Source: Castellaniella sp. (GTDB taxonomy: Bacteria; Pseudomonadota; Gammaproteobacteria; Burkholderiales; Burkholderiaceae_B). From it: a stretch of DNA of 64,000 bases. The notes beneath the pieces were generated by a model. That model was not told the DNA's origin, searched no databases, and saw only the letters and a list, made by a program, of their open reading frames with translations. The number at the start of each line of letters is the position of its first letter. Within the stretch, counting starts at the first letter, position 1. Made by a program: the position numbers and the translations under genes. Location: assembly GCF_004321985.1 (NCBI RefSeq), contig NZ_SCQN01000042.1, forward strand, positions 1 to 64,000. Direction: 5' to 3'. This document shows positions 36,688 to 45,328 of this stretch, piece by piece.

Positions 36688-36729
36688 GCCGCCTTCCCAT
36701 TGCGATACCGCTGCCGACAAGGACGCACG

Positions 36730-37605
36730 ATGCTCGCGGAATTCCTGCAATTCCTGTTTTCAGGACTGACGGTCGGGACCACCTACGCGCTTGCCGCTCT
36801 GGGGTTCAACCTGATCTACAACTCCAGCAACGTCATCAACTTCGCCCAGGGCGAATTCATCATGCTGGGCGGAATGCTGGCCGCCTTCTTCACGCATGCA
36901 GGCCTGCACTGGCCCATCGCCTTCGCGCTCGCCATCCTGATTCCCGCGGTTGTGGGCATCCTGCTGGAGAAGCTCGCCATCGAACCCGTCAAGAACGCCG
37001 ATACCGTCAGCCTCATCATCATCACGATCGGTGCATCGCTGGTGATCCGTGGCCTGGTGCAGATCTGGCTGGGCAAGGGCGTACACAACCTGCCCGCGTT
37101 CTCCAGCCACGCCCCCTTCTCGATCCTGGGCGCGGTGCTGCTGCCTCAAAGCCTCTGGGTGTTCGGCCTGGCGGCTGTCGCGCTGGCACTGTTGTGGTAT
37201 TTCTTCAGCCGGACACTGGCCGGCAAGGCCATGCTCGCTACCGCCTTCAACCGCGTCGCGGCGGAACTGGCGGGCATCAACACCAACTGGGTGTTGTTCA
37301 TGAGCTTTGCCATGGCTGCGGCGCTGGGCGCGCTGGCAGGCATCCTGATCACGCCCATCACCCTGACCACCTATGACGTGGGCATCATGCTGGGACTCAA
37401 GGGATTCGTGGCGGCCGTGGTCGGCGGACTGGGCAACGGCCTGGGAGCCGTGGTGGGCGGGCTGCTGGTGGGCGTACTCGAAGCGATGGGCGCAGGCTAC
37501 ATTTCGTCGGCCTACAAAGATGCAATCCCCTTCATCCTGATCCTGCTGATTCTGTTCTTCATGCCGAGAGGCCTCCTGGGCGGCAAGTCCACGGACCGTG
37601 TGTAG
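36730..37605 (+). CDS. Liv-type ABC permease LivH (first cluster)
   Basis: 291 residues, eight or so membrane helices. The LivH signature GLTVGTTYALAALGFNLIYN with NVINFAQGEFIMLGGM opens the protein, and AELAGINTNWVLFMSF near residue 175 is the EAA-like contact loop. Forms a heterodimer with LivM encoded 2 bp downstream. Confidence 0.92.
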   Translation: MLAEFLQFLFSGLTVGTTYALAALGFNLIYNSSNVINFAQGEFIMLGGMLAAFFTHAGLHWPIAFALAILIPAVVGILLEKLAIEPVKNADTVSLIIITIGASLVIRGLVQIWLGKGVHNLPAFSSHAPFSILGAVLLPQSLWVFGLAAVALALLWYFFSRTLAGKAMLATAFNRVAAELAGINTNWVLFMSFAMAAALGALAGILITPITLTTYDVGIMLGLKGFVAAVVGGLGNGLGAVVGGLLVGVLEAMGAGYISSAYKDAIPFILILLILFFMPRGLLGGKSTDRV

Positions 37606-37607
37606 CC

Positions 37608-38540
37608 ATGCGAAAAAACACTTATCGCGAGTTGCTCCTGCTCGCCGCCATCCTTGTCATCGTGCCCTTTGCCGCGCCCAACAGCTTCTATCTGGACATC
37701 GCGGTCATGATGTGCATCAACGCCGTCATCGTGCTGAGCCTGAACCTGCTGGTCGGGTTCGCCGGGCAGATCAGCCTGGGCCACGCGGGGTTCGTGGGTA
37801 TCGGCGCCTACGCTTCGGCGGTGCTCCCCACCCAGCTGGGCTGGCATCCCCTCCCAGCGATGCTCACAGGCGCCGTCGTGACCGGTCTGCTCGCGCTGCT
37901 CGTAGCGCGCCCCATCCTCCGGCTGAAGGGCCACTACCTGGCCATGGCCACGCTGGGCCTGGGCATCATCATCAACATCGCCATCCGCAACGAGTCAACG
38001 TGGACCGGTGGCCCCGACGGCATCTCCGTCCCGGGCATGGACATCTTCGGCATCGACATTTCCAGCGAAACCCAGTGGTACTGGATCTGCGCCACACTAC
38101 TCTTCCTGTGCGTCCTGGGTGCGATCAATCTGATCGACTCCCCGTTCGGACGGGCCCTGCGCGGCCTGCACGGCTCCGAGATCGCCTCGCAGGTCGTCGG
38201 CATCAACGTCACGCGCTACAAGTCCGGGATATTCGTGCTCTCTGCGATCATGGCCAGCCTCATGGGCAGCATCACGGCACACTACGTGGGGTTCATCAGC
38301 CCCGACGTCGCCGATTTCTTCCACTCGATCGAAATCATCACCATGGTCGTCGTGGGCGGCATGGCGTCGATCTTCGGTTCAATCGTGGGGGCCGTCCTGC
38401 TCACGGCGCTTCCCCAGGTCCTTGCCGGGTTTGAAGGCTGGGAAACCGTCACTTTCGGCGCCATCCTCATGCTCTTCATGATTTTTCTCCCAAGGGGGAT
38501 CGTCCCCACCCTCGCGGCTCGCTATGGCAGGAAGGATTGA
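37608..38540 (+). CDS. Liv-type ABC permease LivM (first cluster)
   Basis: 310 residues. LivM features are the LNLLVGFAGQISLGHAGFVG motif near residue 45, the GHYLAMATLGLGIIINI segment near 110 and ASQVVGINVTRYKS near 190. Partner of LivH in the membrane. The ATPase gene starts 3 bp after its stop. Confidence 0.92.
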   Translation: MRKNTYRELLLLAAILVIVPFAAPNSFYLDIAVMMCINAVIVLSLNLLVGFAGQISLGHAGFVGIGAYASAVLPTQLGWHPLPAMLTGAVVTGLLALLVARPILRLKGHYLAMATLGLGIIINIAIRNESTWTGGPDGISVPGMDIFGIDISSETQWYWICATLLFLCVLGAINLIDSPFGRALRGLHGSEIASQVVGINVTRYKSGIFVLSAIMASLMGSITAHYVGFISPDVADFFHSIEIITMVVVGGMASIFGSIVGAVLLTALPQVLAGFEGWETVTFGAILMLFMIFLPRGIVPTLAARYGRKD

Positions 38541-38543
38541 GCC

Positions 38544-39305
38544 ATGGCCCTACTTGAAGTCCAAGATCTCTCCATCCACTTCGGCAACGTCCAGGCGGTT
38601 CAGGAAGTCAGCTTCACGGTGGACGAAGGCATCATCTATTCCGTAATCGGCCCGAACGGCGCCGGCAAGACCACGCTCTTCAACCTGGTCACGGGGATCT
38701 ATCAGCCGACATCTGGTGCCATCCGCCTGCAGGGACAGCCGATTCAAGGGCGCAAACCCGAAGAACTGGCCAGACTCGGCATGGCAAGGACCTTCCAGAA
38801 TCTGCAGGTCTGGATGAACATGACGGCCATCGAGAACGTGATGGTCGGTGCCCACCTGCGACTCGAAAGGAACATCTTCAAGGCCATCTTCCGCACACCA
38901 GGCCTGCGCCGAAACGACGAGAAGCTGAAGGCCGAAGCAGCGGACTGGATGAGCTACGTCGGACTGGGCGACTACGTCGGCGCGCGTGCCGACAGCATGC
39001 CCTATGGAGCGCTCAAGCGGCTCGAAATCGCCCGGGCGCTCGCCATGCGGCCCCGTATCCTTTTCCTGGACGAGCCCGCCGCAGGCCTCAACCCCAAGGA
39101 GACGCAGGATGTGGACGCTCTGGTCCGCAAGATCGCAGCATCGGGAATCACCACAGTCCTGGTCGAACACGACATGAAAATGGTCATGAATCTCTCCGAC
39201 CGGATCCTGGTGCTGGACTACGGCAAGCGTCTCGCCGAAGGAACTGGCCCCGAGATCCGGCAGGACCCCAAAGTCATCGCCGCCTACCTGGGCAGAAAAT
39301 CCTGA
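38544..39305 (+). CDS. Liv-type ABC ATPase LivG (first cluster)
   Basis: 253 residues. Walker A GPNGAGKTTL near residue 37, the LivG-specific ARTFQNLQVW Q-loop near 87, signature MPYGALKRLEIARAL (Leu-Ser replaced by Met-Pro, as in many LivG), Walker B ILFLDEPAAGLNP and switch His in LVEHDMKMVM. Energises import together with LivF. Confidence 0.93.
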   Translation: MALLEVQDLSIHFGNVQAVQEVSFTVDEGIIYSVIGPNGAGKTTLFNLVTGIYQPTSGAIRLQGQPIQGRKPEELARLGMARTFQNLQVWMNMTAIENVMVGAHLRLERNIFKAIFRTPGLRRNDEKLKAEAADWMSYVGLGDYVGARADSMPYGALKRLEIARALAMRPRILFLDEPAAGLNPKETQDVDALVRKIAASGITTVLVEHDMKMVMNLSDRILVLDYGKRLAEGTGPEIRQDPKVIAAYLGRKS

Positions 39306-39315
39306 AGAGACTCCC

Positions 39316-40089
39316 ATGCACACACCGACAGGACCCTTCACGGAATCACAAAACGCGCTGCCCGAGACGCCCTCGGGCCGACCCGCCTTGCTGCGCATCC
39401 TGGATCTCCGGACAGCCTACGGACGCATCGAGGCGCTCAAAGGAATCAGCCTCGAAATCCACAAGGGAGAGCTCGTCACCCTCATTGGGGCCAACGGCGC
39501 CGGCAAGACGACCACACTGCGCACTTTGTCCGGAATACAGCCCATCACGGGCGGCCACATCCTCTTCGACGGAAAAGACATCTCTCACCTGCGCTCGGAT
39601 TTGCGCGTACGCGCCGGAATCTGCCAAAGTCCCGAAGGACGGCAGGTATTCAGTCCGCTATCGATCGAGGACAACCTGCGGCTGGGCGCCTACTCGGCGC
39701 CGAGGGTCTACGTCGAGCAGGACCTGGAGCGGATCTACGCACTATTTCCCATCCTGAAGGAGAAACGCCACCTGCCCGCAGGCACGCTCTCGGGCGGACA
39801 GCAGCAGATGCTCGCCATCAGCCGGGCCCTGATGGGGCGGCCGCGCCTGCTGCTGCTCGACGAACCGTCGATGGGACTGGCACCATTGCTCGTCGAAGAA
39901 GTCTTCAACGTCATCCGCAGCCTGAAGGCGGAAGGAATGACGATTCTTCTGGTGGAACAGAACGCCGGCGATGCGCTTGCCATCGCCGATCGCGGGTACG
40001 TGCTGGAAACGGGGCGTATCGTGCTGGCGGGATCGGGGCAGGATCTGAGCGAAAACGAAGAGGTGCGGGCCGCCTACCTGGGCATGTAG
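39316..40089 (+). CDS. Liv-type ABC ATPase LivF (first cluster)
   Basis: 257 residues with a 20-residue polar N-terminal extension before the usual start. Walker A GANGAGKTT near residue 58, SPEGRQVFSPLSIEDNL near 108, signature LSGGQQQMLAISRAL, Walker B LLLLDEPSMGLAP. Last gene of the P450-Liv operon; an IclR gene follows 7 bp away on the other strand. Confidence 0.92.
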   Translation: MHTPTGPFTESQNALPETPSGRPALLRILDLRTAYGRIEALKGISLEIHKGELVTLIGANGAGKTTTLRTLSGIQPITGGHILFDGKDISHLRSDLRVRAGICQSPEGRQVFSPLSIEDNLRLGAYSAPRVYVEQDLERIYALFPILKEKRHLPAGTLSGGQQQMLAISRALMGRPRLLLLDEPSMGLAPLLVEEVFNVIRSLKAEGMTILLVEQNAGDALAIADRGYVLETGRIVLAGSGQDLSENEEVRAAYLGM

Positions 40090-40096
40090 GACGGTG

Positions 40097-40822
40097 TCAG
40101 GACTTCCTGTCCGGGGCCAGGGAGATTCGCTGGCAGGCGGCGAGCAGCGCGCGGGCGGGCTTTCCATTCGCACCCGTGTCCAGCGACGACGCCGGACCCA
40201 CCAGCGTCAGGGCCAGCACGGGCCTGCCCTGCTCGTCGAAAACGGGCGCTGAAATGGCATTGATGCCGGCGACGTGTTCACCTTCGACCGCCGCAAAACC
40301 TTTTTCACGGATTTCAGCCCGTATTCGCGCGGAAAGCACGCTGGAGGATTCCTCACGCCATACCGCGAACACACGCCCCGTCGCCGACGACACCGCATCC
40401 AGGACGGCGCCTTCTGCGATCGAAATCGCCACGACCCGCGACGGCTGGAAGACCCTGACCGCAGTGGCGCCGCCCACGCCCCAGACCGCCACGAAGCAGG
40501 TCTCGCCTTGAGACTGGGAGAGGAGACGCGCCTCATCGATCGCGAGGTTGAGCGTGCTTTGATGCGTGAGCCAGCGCAGCGCCAGATCGCGCATGGCCGG
40601 ACCGAGATCGTACAAGGCAGTCGACGGATCCTGCGTCACCCAGCCCGCCCGCTGCAGACTGACCAGGTAACGGTAGGCCTTGGCCCGGTGCATGCCCGCT
40701 TCGCGCGCCAGATCGGACAAGCTGCACGGTTCGCTGCGGCGGGACAGGCAACCAAACAAGGACAGGCCGATCTCGACCGACTGTACCCCTTGAGCAGCCT
40801 CCAGTTTCTCGGTTTGGCTCAT
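40097..40822 (-). CDS. IclR-family regulator next to hmgA
   Basis: 241 residues from ATG 40822 (AGGG upstream; ATG 40858 would add 12). Winged helix around residues 10-70 (SLSDLAREAGMHRAKAYRYL) and effector domain with CFVAVWGVGGATAVRV and SSATGRVFAVW. It is divergent from hmgA with 100 bp between starts, the common layout of homogentisate-pathway IclR repressors (HmgR), but it could also act on the P450 operon behind it. Confidence 0.87.
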   Translation of the reverse strand: MSQTEKLEAAQGVQSVEIGLSLFGCLSRRSEPCSLSDLAREAGMHRAKAYRYLVSLQRAGWVTQDPSTALYDLGPAMRDLALRWLTHQSTLNLAIDEARLLSQSQGETCFVAVWGVGGATAVRVFQPSRVVAISIAEGAVLDAVSSATGRVFAVWREESSSVLSARIRAEIREKGFAAVEGEHVAGINAISAPVFDEQGRPVLALTLVGPASSLDTGANGKPARALLAACQRISLAPDRKS

Positions 40823-40890
40823 CGTGACCCTATGAAATGGCTTGACGCCACTCTCCACTCATTTTAAGCTGTTGTACTAATAATAACATC

Positions 40891-40907
40891 GTTATGGAAT
40901 GAATAAC
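40891..40907. promoter_or_regulatory. Candidate IclR operator before hmgA
   Basis: Arms GTTAT (40891-40895) and ATAAC (40903-40907) around 7 nt, with a related GTTGT...ATAAC pair just upstream (40872-40887). A TTGACG at 40842-40847 could serve as -35. Repeated GTTAT/ATAAC half-sites close to the hmgA start suggest a repressor site. Confidence 0.45.
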
Positions 40908-40922
40908 AATCTGGAGCATCCA

Positions 40923-42227
40923 ATGGTTGGCAATCTCTCTTCTTCTCTCAAGTACATGAGCGGATTCGGCAACGAATTCGCCACCGAAGCCTTGCCGGGC
41001 GCACTGCCCGTCGGGCGCAACAGCCCCCAGGTGGCCCCCTACGGTCTATATGCCGAACAGCTGTCGGGGACGGCTTTCACGCTGCCGCGACATCTGAATC
41101 GCCGTTCTTGGCTGTACCGCATCCGCCCCGCAGCCATGCACCATCCATTCGAGCCCTTCCACGCGGGCGCCGGCTGGCTCAGCGATTTCAACCAGGTGCC
41201 CACCCCGCCCGACCAGCTCCGCTGGGACCCATTGCCGCTGCCTGAACACGGCGTGGTCGTCGATTTCATCGACGGTATGACGACCATGGGCGGTAATGCG
41301 GGCTGCGGCATCCACATCTACACCGCCAATTGCTCGATGCGGGACCGCTACTTCTACGATGCCGACGGCGAACTGCTGATCGTCCCGCAACAGGGACGGC
41401 TGGTACTGGCTACTGAACTGGGCACGCTGGAAGTCGAACCCCAGGAAATCGCCGTCATCCCGCGCGGCGTACGATTCCAGGTGCATCTGCCCGATGGCGA
41501 GGCACGCGGCTACGTCTGCGAAAATTATGGTGAATACTTCAAGCTGCCCGACCTGGGCGTCATCGGCTCCAACGGGCTGGCCAACCCCAGAGACTTCCTC
41601 ACCCCGGTCGCTGCGTACGAGGACAAGGAAGGCGATTTCGAGCTGATCGCCAAATTCCAGGGCCACTTCTGGCGCGCACGCATCGATCACTCCCCTCTGG
41701 ATGTGGTTGCATGGCACGGCACACACGCGCCGTACAAATACGACCTGCGCCGCTTCTGCGCCGTTGGGTCCATCACCCGCGACCATCCCGACCCATCGAT
41801 TTTCTTGGTCCTGCACGCGCCCAGCGCGGTTCCTGGCCTGGACACCATCGACTTCGCGATCTTCGCGCCACGGGTGCTGGCCATGCAGGACACGTTCCGC
41901 CCGCCCTGGTTCCACCGCAACATCGCCAGCGAATTCATGGGACTGGTGCACGGCGCCTACGATGCAAAGGCGGAAGGCTTCCTGCCAGGGGGCGCGTCCC
42001 TGCACAACTGCATGACCGGGCACGGTCCCGATGCCGATACCTTCGAAAAGGCCAGCCGCGCCGACACCACGAAGGCCGATTACGTGACCGACACCATGGC
42101 CATCATGTTCGAGACACCCTCGGTCATCCACCCCACGCCGTTCGCGTTGGACGCCAAGCAGCGACAGCACGAGTACTACCGTTGCTGGCAGGATCTGAAG
42201 AAGCACTTCGATCCGAAGCAGGTCTGA
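40923..42227 (+). CDS. hmgA: Homogentisate 1,2-dioxygenase
   Basis: 434 residues from ATG 40923 (GGAG 7 nt upstream); ATG 40899 adds 8. Start of the conserved region is [19 protein letters not shown]. The iron-binding stretch [18 protein letters not shown] near residue 325 and [15 protein letters not shown] near 358 carry the His/Glu ligands. The enzyme opens homogentisate to maleylacetoacetate. The next two pathway genes, maiA and fahA, are 11-14 kb downstream instead of adjacent. Confidence 0.96.
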   Translation: MVGNLSSSLKYMSGFGNEFATEALPGALPVGRNSPQVAPYGLYAEQLSGTAFTLPRHLNRRSWLYRIRPAAMHHPFEPFHAGAGWLSDFNQVPTPPDQLRWDPLPLPEHGVVVDFIDGMTTMGGNAGCGIHIYTANCSMRDRYFYDADGELLIVPQQGRLVLATELGTLEVEPQEIAVIPRGVRFQVHLPDGEARGYVCENYGEYFKLPDLGVIGSNGLANPRDFLTPVAAYEDKEGDFELIAKFQGHFWRARIDHSPLDVVAWHGTHAPYKYDLRRFCAVGSITRDHPDPSIFLVLHAPSAVPGLDTIDFAIFAPRVLAMQDTFRPPWFHRNIASEFMGLVHGAYDAKAEGFLPGGASLHNCMTGHGPDADTFEKASRADTTKADYVTDTMAIMFETPSVIHPTPFALDAKQRQHEYYRCWQDLKKHFDPKQV

Positions 42228-42232
42228 CTACT

Positions 42233-42247
42233 GGCCGCGTGCCGGCC
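42233..42247. terminator. Possible terminator between convergent hmgA and gntR
   Basis: Arms GGCCG (42233-42237) and CGGCC (42243-42247) around 5 nt, overlapped by the perfect palindrome TGCCGGCCGGCA (42240-42251). Only 28 nt separate the two stops. Weak evidence beyond position. Confidence 0.35.
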
Positions 42248-42255
42248 GGCATTCC

Positions 42256-43005
42256 CTATCGGGGGCCGACCGCCGGGATCTTGTCCAGCCTGGCGGCCAG
42301 CTCAGGAAGATACGGTCCCCCCGCATCGTCCGGCGCCGACTTTCTGCTCAGGCGCTCGTAGTTTTCCTTCAGCAGAATGCCGGCAAAGTAGATGTGTTCA
42401 CGCATCAGCTGCTCGGCCCGGGCGGCGTCGCGCTCGATCACGGCATCGACGATGCGGTGGTGATCACTATGCGACCGATCGATCACGCGATGGTCGTCCC
42501 ACAGCATGATGCGGTCTGAAGCAAAAGGCGCCGCCTGGGCCTGATTGGTGAAGCGGCTCACCCAGGAATTCCCCGCCGCCGACAACAGCGTCTCGTGCAG
42601 CGTGATGTTCATCTGCTGGTAGGGCTGATGATCTTCCGGCAGCAGCCGGCCCTTGGACAGAATCGCATCACCCTGCGCAAGGCAGGCCTTCAACTGGCTG
42701 ACTGCCGGATTCGACAAGCCCTTCTGGGCCGCGCACCGGCACGCCAGGCCTTCCAGTACCGCACGGACCTCGTACGCACCAATGATGTCCTCGTATTGAT
42801 ACACCCGCACCGTGTAGCCGCGCTTGGGCTGATGCTCCAGCAGACCCTCGTTGCCGAGATTGGCCAACGCGGCGCGGATGGGCGTTCGCGACACGCCCAG
42901 CTTCTGAGCCAGGGGGATTTCCTCCAGGCGATCGCCTGGCGCCAGTACCCCCTGCAGCACCCAGCTCCGGAGCGTCTGGGTGATATGGTCAGCCAAAGTG
43001 TTCAT
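42256..43005 (-). CDS. GntR-family (FCD/FadR-type) transcriptional regulator
   Basis: 249 residues. Winged helix at 8-75 (DRLEEIPLAQKLGVSRTPIR, then AALANLGNEGLLEHQ) followed by an all-helical FCD domain with the metal/ligand residues in QQMNITLHETLLSAAGN and SDHHRIVDAVIERD. It diverges from the SDR-Liv operon. Two identical TTGTATACAT-type sites flank the intergenic region, one 8 bp before its own start. Confidence 0.9.
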   Translation of the reverse strand: MNTLADHITQTLRSWVLQGVLAPGDRLEEIPLAQKLGVSRTPIRAALANLGNEGLLEHQPKRGYTVRVYQYEDIIGAYEVRAVLEGLACRCAAQKGLSNPAVSQLKACLAQGDAILSKGRLLPEDHQPYQQMNITLHETLLSAAGNSWVSRFTNQAQAAPFASDRIMLWDDHRVIDRSHSDHHRIVDAVIERDAARAEQLMREHIYFAGILLKENYERLSRKSAPDDAGGPYLPELAARLDKIPAVGPR

Positions 43006-43012
43006 ATCGCTA

Positions 43013-43022
43013 TTGTATACAT
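43013..43022. promoter_or_regulatory. GntR operator 1 (TTGTATACAT)
   Basis: TTGTATACAT with palindromic core TGTATACA. FCD-type GntR proteins bind short AT-rich palindromes such as TTGTATACAA. It lies immediately before the regulator's start codon, so it would give autoregulation. Confidence 0.72.
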
Positions 43023-43143
43023 GAGGAGATCTTCATGGACTATCACCTCAGCTTATTACTGAGGGGTTTAAGGGGAATCACTAATGACCCGGCCCAATCT
43101 GTCTATGCATAATAGGCTCTCCAAGCTTGACTGGTGGCTCATG

Positions 43144-43165
43144 CATCACCCTTTTCCAGGTGATG
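43144..43165. promoter_or_regulatory. Inverted repeat in the GntR/SDR intergenic region
   Basis: Arms CATCACC (43144-43150) and GGTGATG (43159-43165) with an 8-nt spacer. It may be a second regulator's site or a leader hairpin of the SDR operon. A shorter pair CCTCA/TGAGG occurs at 43046-43064. Confidence 0.35.
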
Positions 43166-43189
43166 ACGTCGGGCACCTGAAGGGCCATC

Positions 43190-43199
43190 ATGTATACAA
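43190..43199. promoter_or_regulatory. GntR operator 2 (ATGTATACAA)
   Basis: Exact reverse complement of operator 1, 177 bp away centre to centre (close to 17 helical turns), 15 bp before the SDR start codon. Spacing suits DNA looping by the same dimeric regulator. Confidence 0.72.
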
Positions 43200-43214
43200 A
43201 ATAGGCGTCAAACC

Positions 43215-43994
43215 ATGCAGCACACTCCCCCCGGGCACCTTCGGCTGGCCCTGGTCACAGGCGCCGGCGGCGGGATGGGCACACAGATCTGCCAACGGCT
43301 GGCCCGCGATGGCTACCGCGTGATTTCATGCGACATTTCGGCTGATCGGGCACGTGCCGCCGTCAAGGATCTGGATGGCTCCCACTTCTGGCGGGCTTTC
43401 GATGTCAGCGACGAGGACCAGGTCGACCAGACCTTCAACGCCATCGAGAAAGATCTGGGCTCTATCACCGCCGTGGTGTGCGCGGCCGGGCTGCTGCTGT
43501 TTCAGCCCGACGGCGAGCGCCCGCTCATCAAGACCACTTCGCTGGATTTATGGGAGCGCAGCATGAGCGTGAACGCACGCGGTGTTTTCCTGTGCGCTCG
43601 CGCCTACATCCGCCACCGCGAAGCGCGCCCGGTCGAAAACGGCCGATTCATTACCTTCAGCTCAGTGGCCGCCCAGCTTGGCGGCTATCGGTCCAGCGCC
43701 TCCTACATCGCTTCGAAAGCGGCTGTGCTCGGTCTGACCAAGGCCATGGCGCGGGAAGTCTCGCACATGGGGATCACGGTCAACAACATCGCGCCCGGAC
43801 TGATCGACACAGAGATGCTGCGCAGCACGGTCACCAGCAGCGGCGCCCTGCAGGCGGCGGCCGAAGCCATTCCGCTGGGGCGCATCGGCACCTCCGACGA
43901 AGTCGCTGCCGCCGTCGGTTTTTTGGCCTCGCCCGAGGCCGGTTACATCACGGGCAGCGTCATCGATGTCAACGGTGGCTACCGCATGCAATAG
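43215..43994 (+). CDS. Short-chain dehydrogenase/reductase (SDR 1)
   Basis: 259 residues of the classical SDR fold. Cofactor motif VTGAGGGMGTQIC near residue 16, active-site Ser in SSVAAQLGGY and the YIASK catalytic Tyr/Lys near residue 160, C-terminal VIDVNGGYRM. Probably an NAD(P)-dependent alcohol/ketone oxidoreductase. First gene of the GntR-controlled operon, upstream of a Liv importer, so it likely acts on the imported compound. Confidence 0.9.
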   Translation: MQHTPPGHLRLALVTGAGGGMGTQICQRLARDGYRVISCDISADRARAAVKDLDGSHFWRAFDVSDEDQVDQTFNAIEKDLGSITAVVCAAGLLLFQPDGERPLIKTTSLDLWERSMSVNARGVFLCARAYIRHREARPVENGRFITFSSVAAQLGGYRSSASYIASKAAVLGLTKAMAREVSHMGITVNNIAPGLIDTEMLRSTVTSSGALQAAAEAIPLGRIGTSDEVAAAVGFLASPEAGYITGSVIDVNGGYRMQ

Positions 43995-44040
43995 GCCTCG
44001 CCGAGACCACATGCACCATCCAAGTTCACGAGGAGTCAAC

Positions 44041-45261
44041 ATGAAGTTCAGCACCATCAAGAAAGCTGCCCTATGCATGGCCGTCGTCGGCCTGGGACTG
44101 GGCCAGGCGGTGCAAGCCGCCGAGCCGGGCATCACGGACACCACCATCAAGATCGGACTCTTCTCGCCGCTCTCCGGCCCCGGCATGGCGTACGGCTTCG
44201 ACGTGGTCAACGCCGCCAAGATGTACTACGACAAGATCAACAAGGAAGGCGGCGTCAACGGCCGGAAGATCGAGCTGGTGGTCGAAGACACCCGTTGCAA
44301 CGCCAACGACCTGGTGGCCGCCGTGAAGAAACTGGTCGAACAGGACCATGTGTTCCTGCTCAACGGAGGCTCGTGCTCAGCCGCCGTGGTGGCTGCCAGG
44401 GAGTTTGTGGAACGGTCCAAGGTTCCATTCATCATGCTGAACGCCTCTGGTGACGGAGCGCTCTACCCGCCCTCGAAATACATCTACGGCGCCTTCTCGA
44501 TTTCCCAGCATGCCGTGGGTGGATCCATGGTGGAATTCGCAGTGGACCACCTGAAAGCCAAGAAGATCGGCTACATCAACCACGACGACGCCTACGGCAC
44601 CTGGAATCTGACCGCTGCGGAATTCCAGGCCAAGAAACATCCCGGCACCACCTTCAGTGTGCAATCCATCAGCCCGAACATCAACGATGTGACGGCGCCG
44701 ATGCTGAAGGTACGCGCGGCCAACCCGGACGTTCTCCTGCTCACCACCTATGCCCGCCCGGCTGCCCTCATCATCAAGAAGGCGCATGAGCTCGGCTGGA
44801 CCAAGCCCATCGTGCTCGCCGTCAACGGCGCAGCCGACGTGACGCAGCTCGTGGAAAACGTCGGGGGCGCTGCTGCACTGAAGAATTTCTACATCCAGGA
44901 CGTTGTCGTCGGGCTGCCGAGCGACCCGAAGCTGAAATGGGTCTACGACATGTACAAGCAGTACTACCCTGACCTCGCTGCCAAGCCGGGCCACCCGCAA
45001 AGCTACATGACGTACGGCATCCCGCCGGCCATGACCGTGGTACAGGCCCTGAAAGAAGCCGGACCTCAGCCGACTCGCGAAAAGGTCCTGGCTGCGCTGG
45101 AACATCTGAAGCTGGACACCGGCATCATGGCCGGCCCGATCGAGTTCACGCCCACGGACCACGCAGGCCAGAAGGCGGCCATCTACATGAAATTCGATGG
45201 CACGAACAAGGAACTCATCCCCGGGTCATTCAAGAGCGACTGGACCTACACCGGGAAATAA
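44041..45261 (+). CDS. Liv-type ABC importer, periplasmic binding protein (second cluster)
   Basis: 406 residues. Signal peptide ends AVQA before AEPGITDTTIKIGLFSPLSG. Peripla_BP_6 fold with MYYDKINKEGGVNGRKIELV and GGSCSAAVVAAREFVERSKV. This subtype (with ITDTTIKIG and DTRCNANDLVAAVKKLV) is often linked to aromatic or unusual acids, but the ligand cannot be read from sequence. AGGAGT precedes ATG 44041. Only distantly like the first-cluster receptor. Confidence 0.88.
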   Translation: MKFSTIKKAALCMAVVGLGLGQAVQAAEPGITDTTIKIGLFSPLSGPGMAYGFDVVNAAKMYYDKINKEGGVNGRKIELVVEDTRCNANDLVAAVKKLVEQDHVFLLNGGSCSAAVVAAREFVERSKVPFIMLNASGDGALYPPSKYIYGAFSISQHAVGGSMVEFAVDHLKAKKIGYINHDDAYGTWNLTAAEFQAKKHPGTTFSVQSISPNINDVTAPMLKVRAANPDVLLLTTYARPAALIIKKAHELGWTKPIVLAVNGAADVTQLVENVGGAAALKNFYIQDVVVGLPSDPKLKWVYDMYKQYYPDLAAKPGHPQSYMTYGIPPAMTVVQALKEAGPQPTREKVLAALEHLKLDTGIMAGPIEFTPTDHAGQKAAIYMKFDGTNKELIPGSFKSDWTYTGK

Positions 45262-45283
45262 GGTCCCTATCAGCCGTTGACCG

Positions 45284-45314
45284 GCGCCGCGCCTCCACCA
45301 GGGGGCTGCGGCGC
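45284..45314 (+). promoter_or_regulatory. Intra-operonic stem-loop after the second binding-protein gene
   Basis: Arms GCGCCGC (45284-45290) and GCGGCGC (45308-45314); the interior can extend the stem with GCC/GGC and a one-base bulge. Same position as in the first Liv cluster and in dctPQM, between receptor and permease. Confidence 0.5.
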
Positions 45315-45328
45315 TCTCGGAGCATGAC

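Noticed and set aside
40899-40922. Upstream ATG of hmgA
   Set aside because: Lies inside the candidate operator and has no ribosome-binding site, whereas ATG 40923 has GGAG at the right distance.
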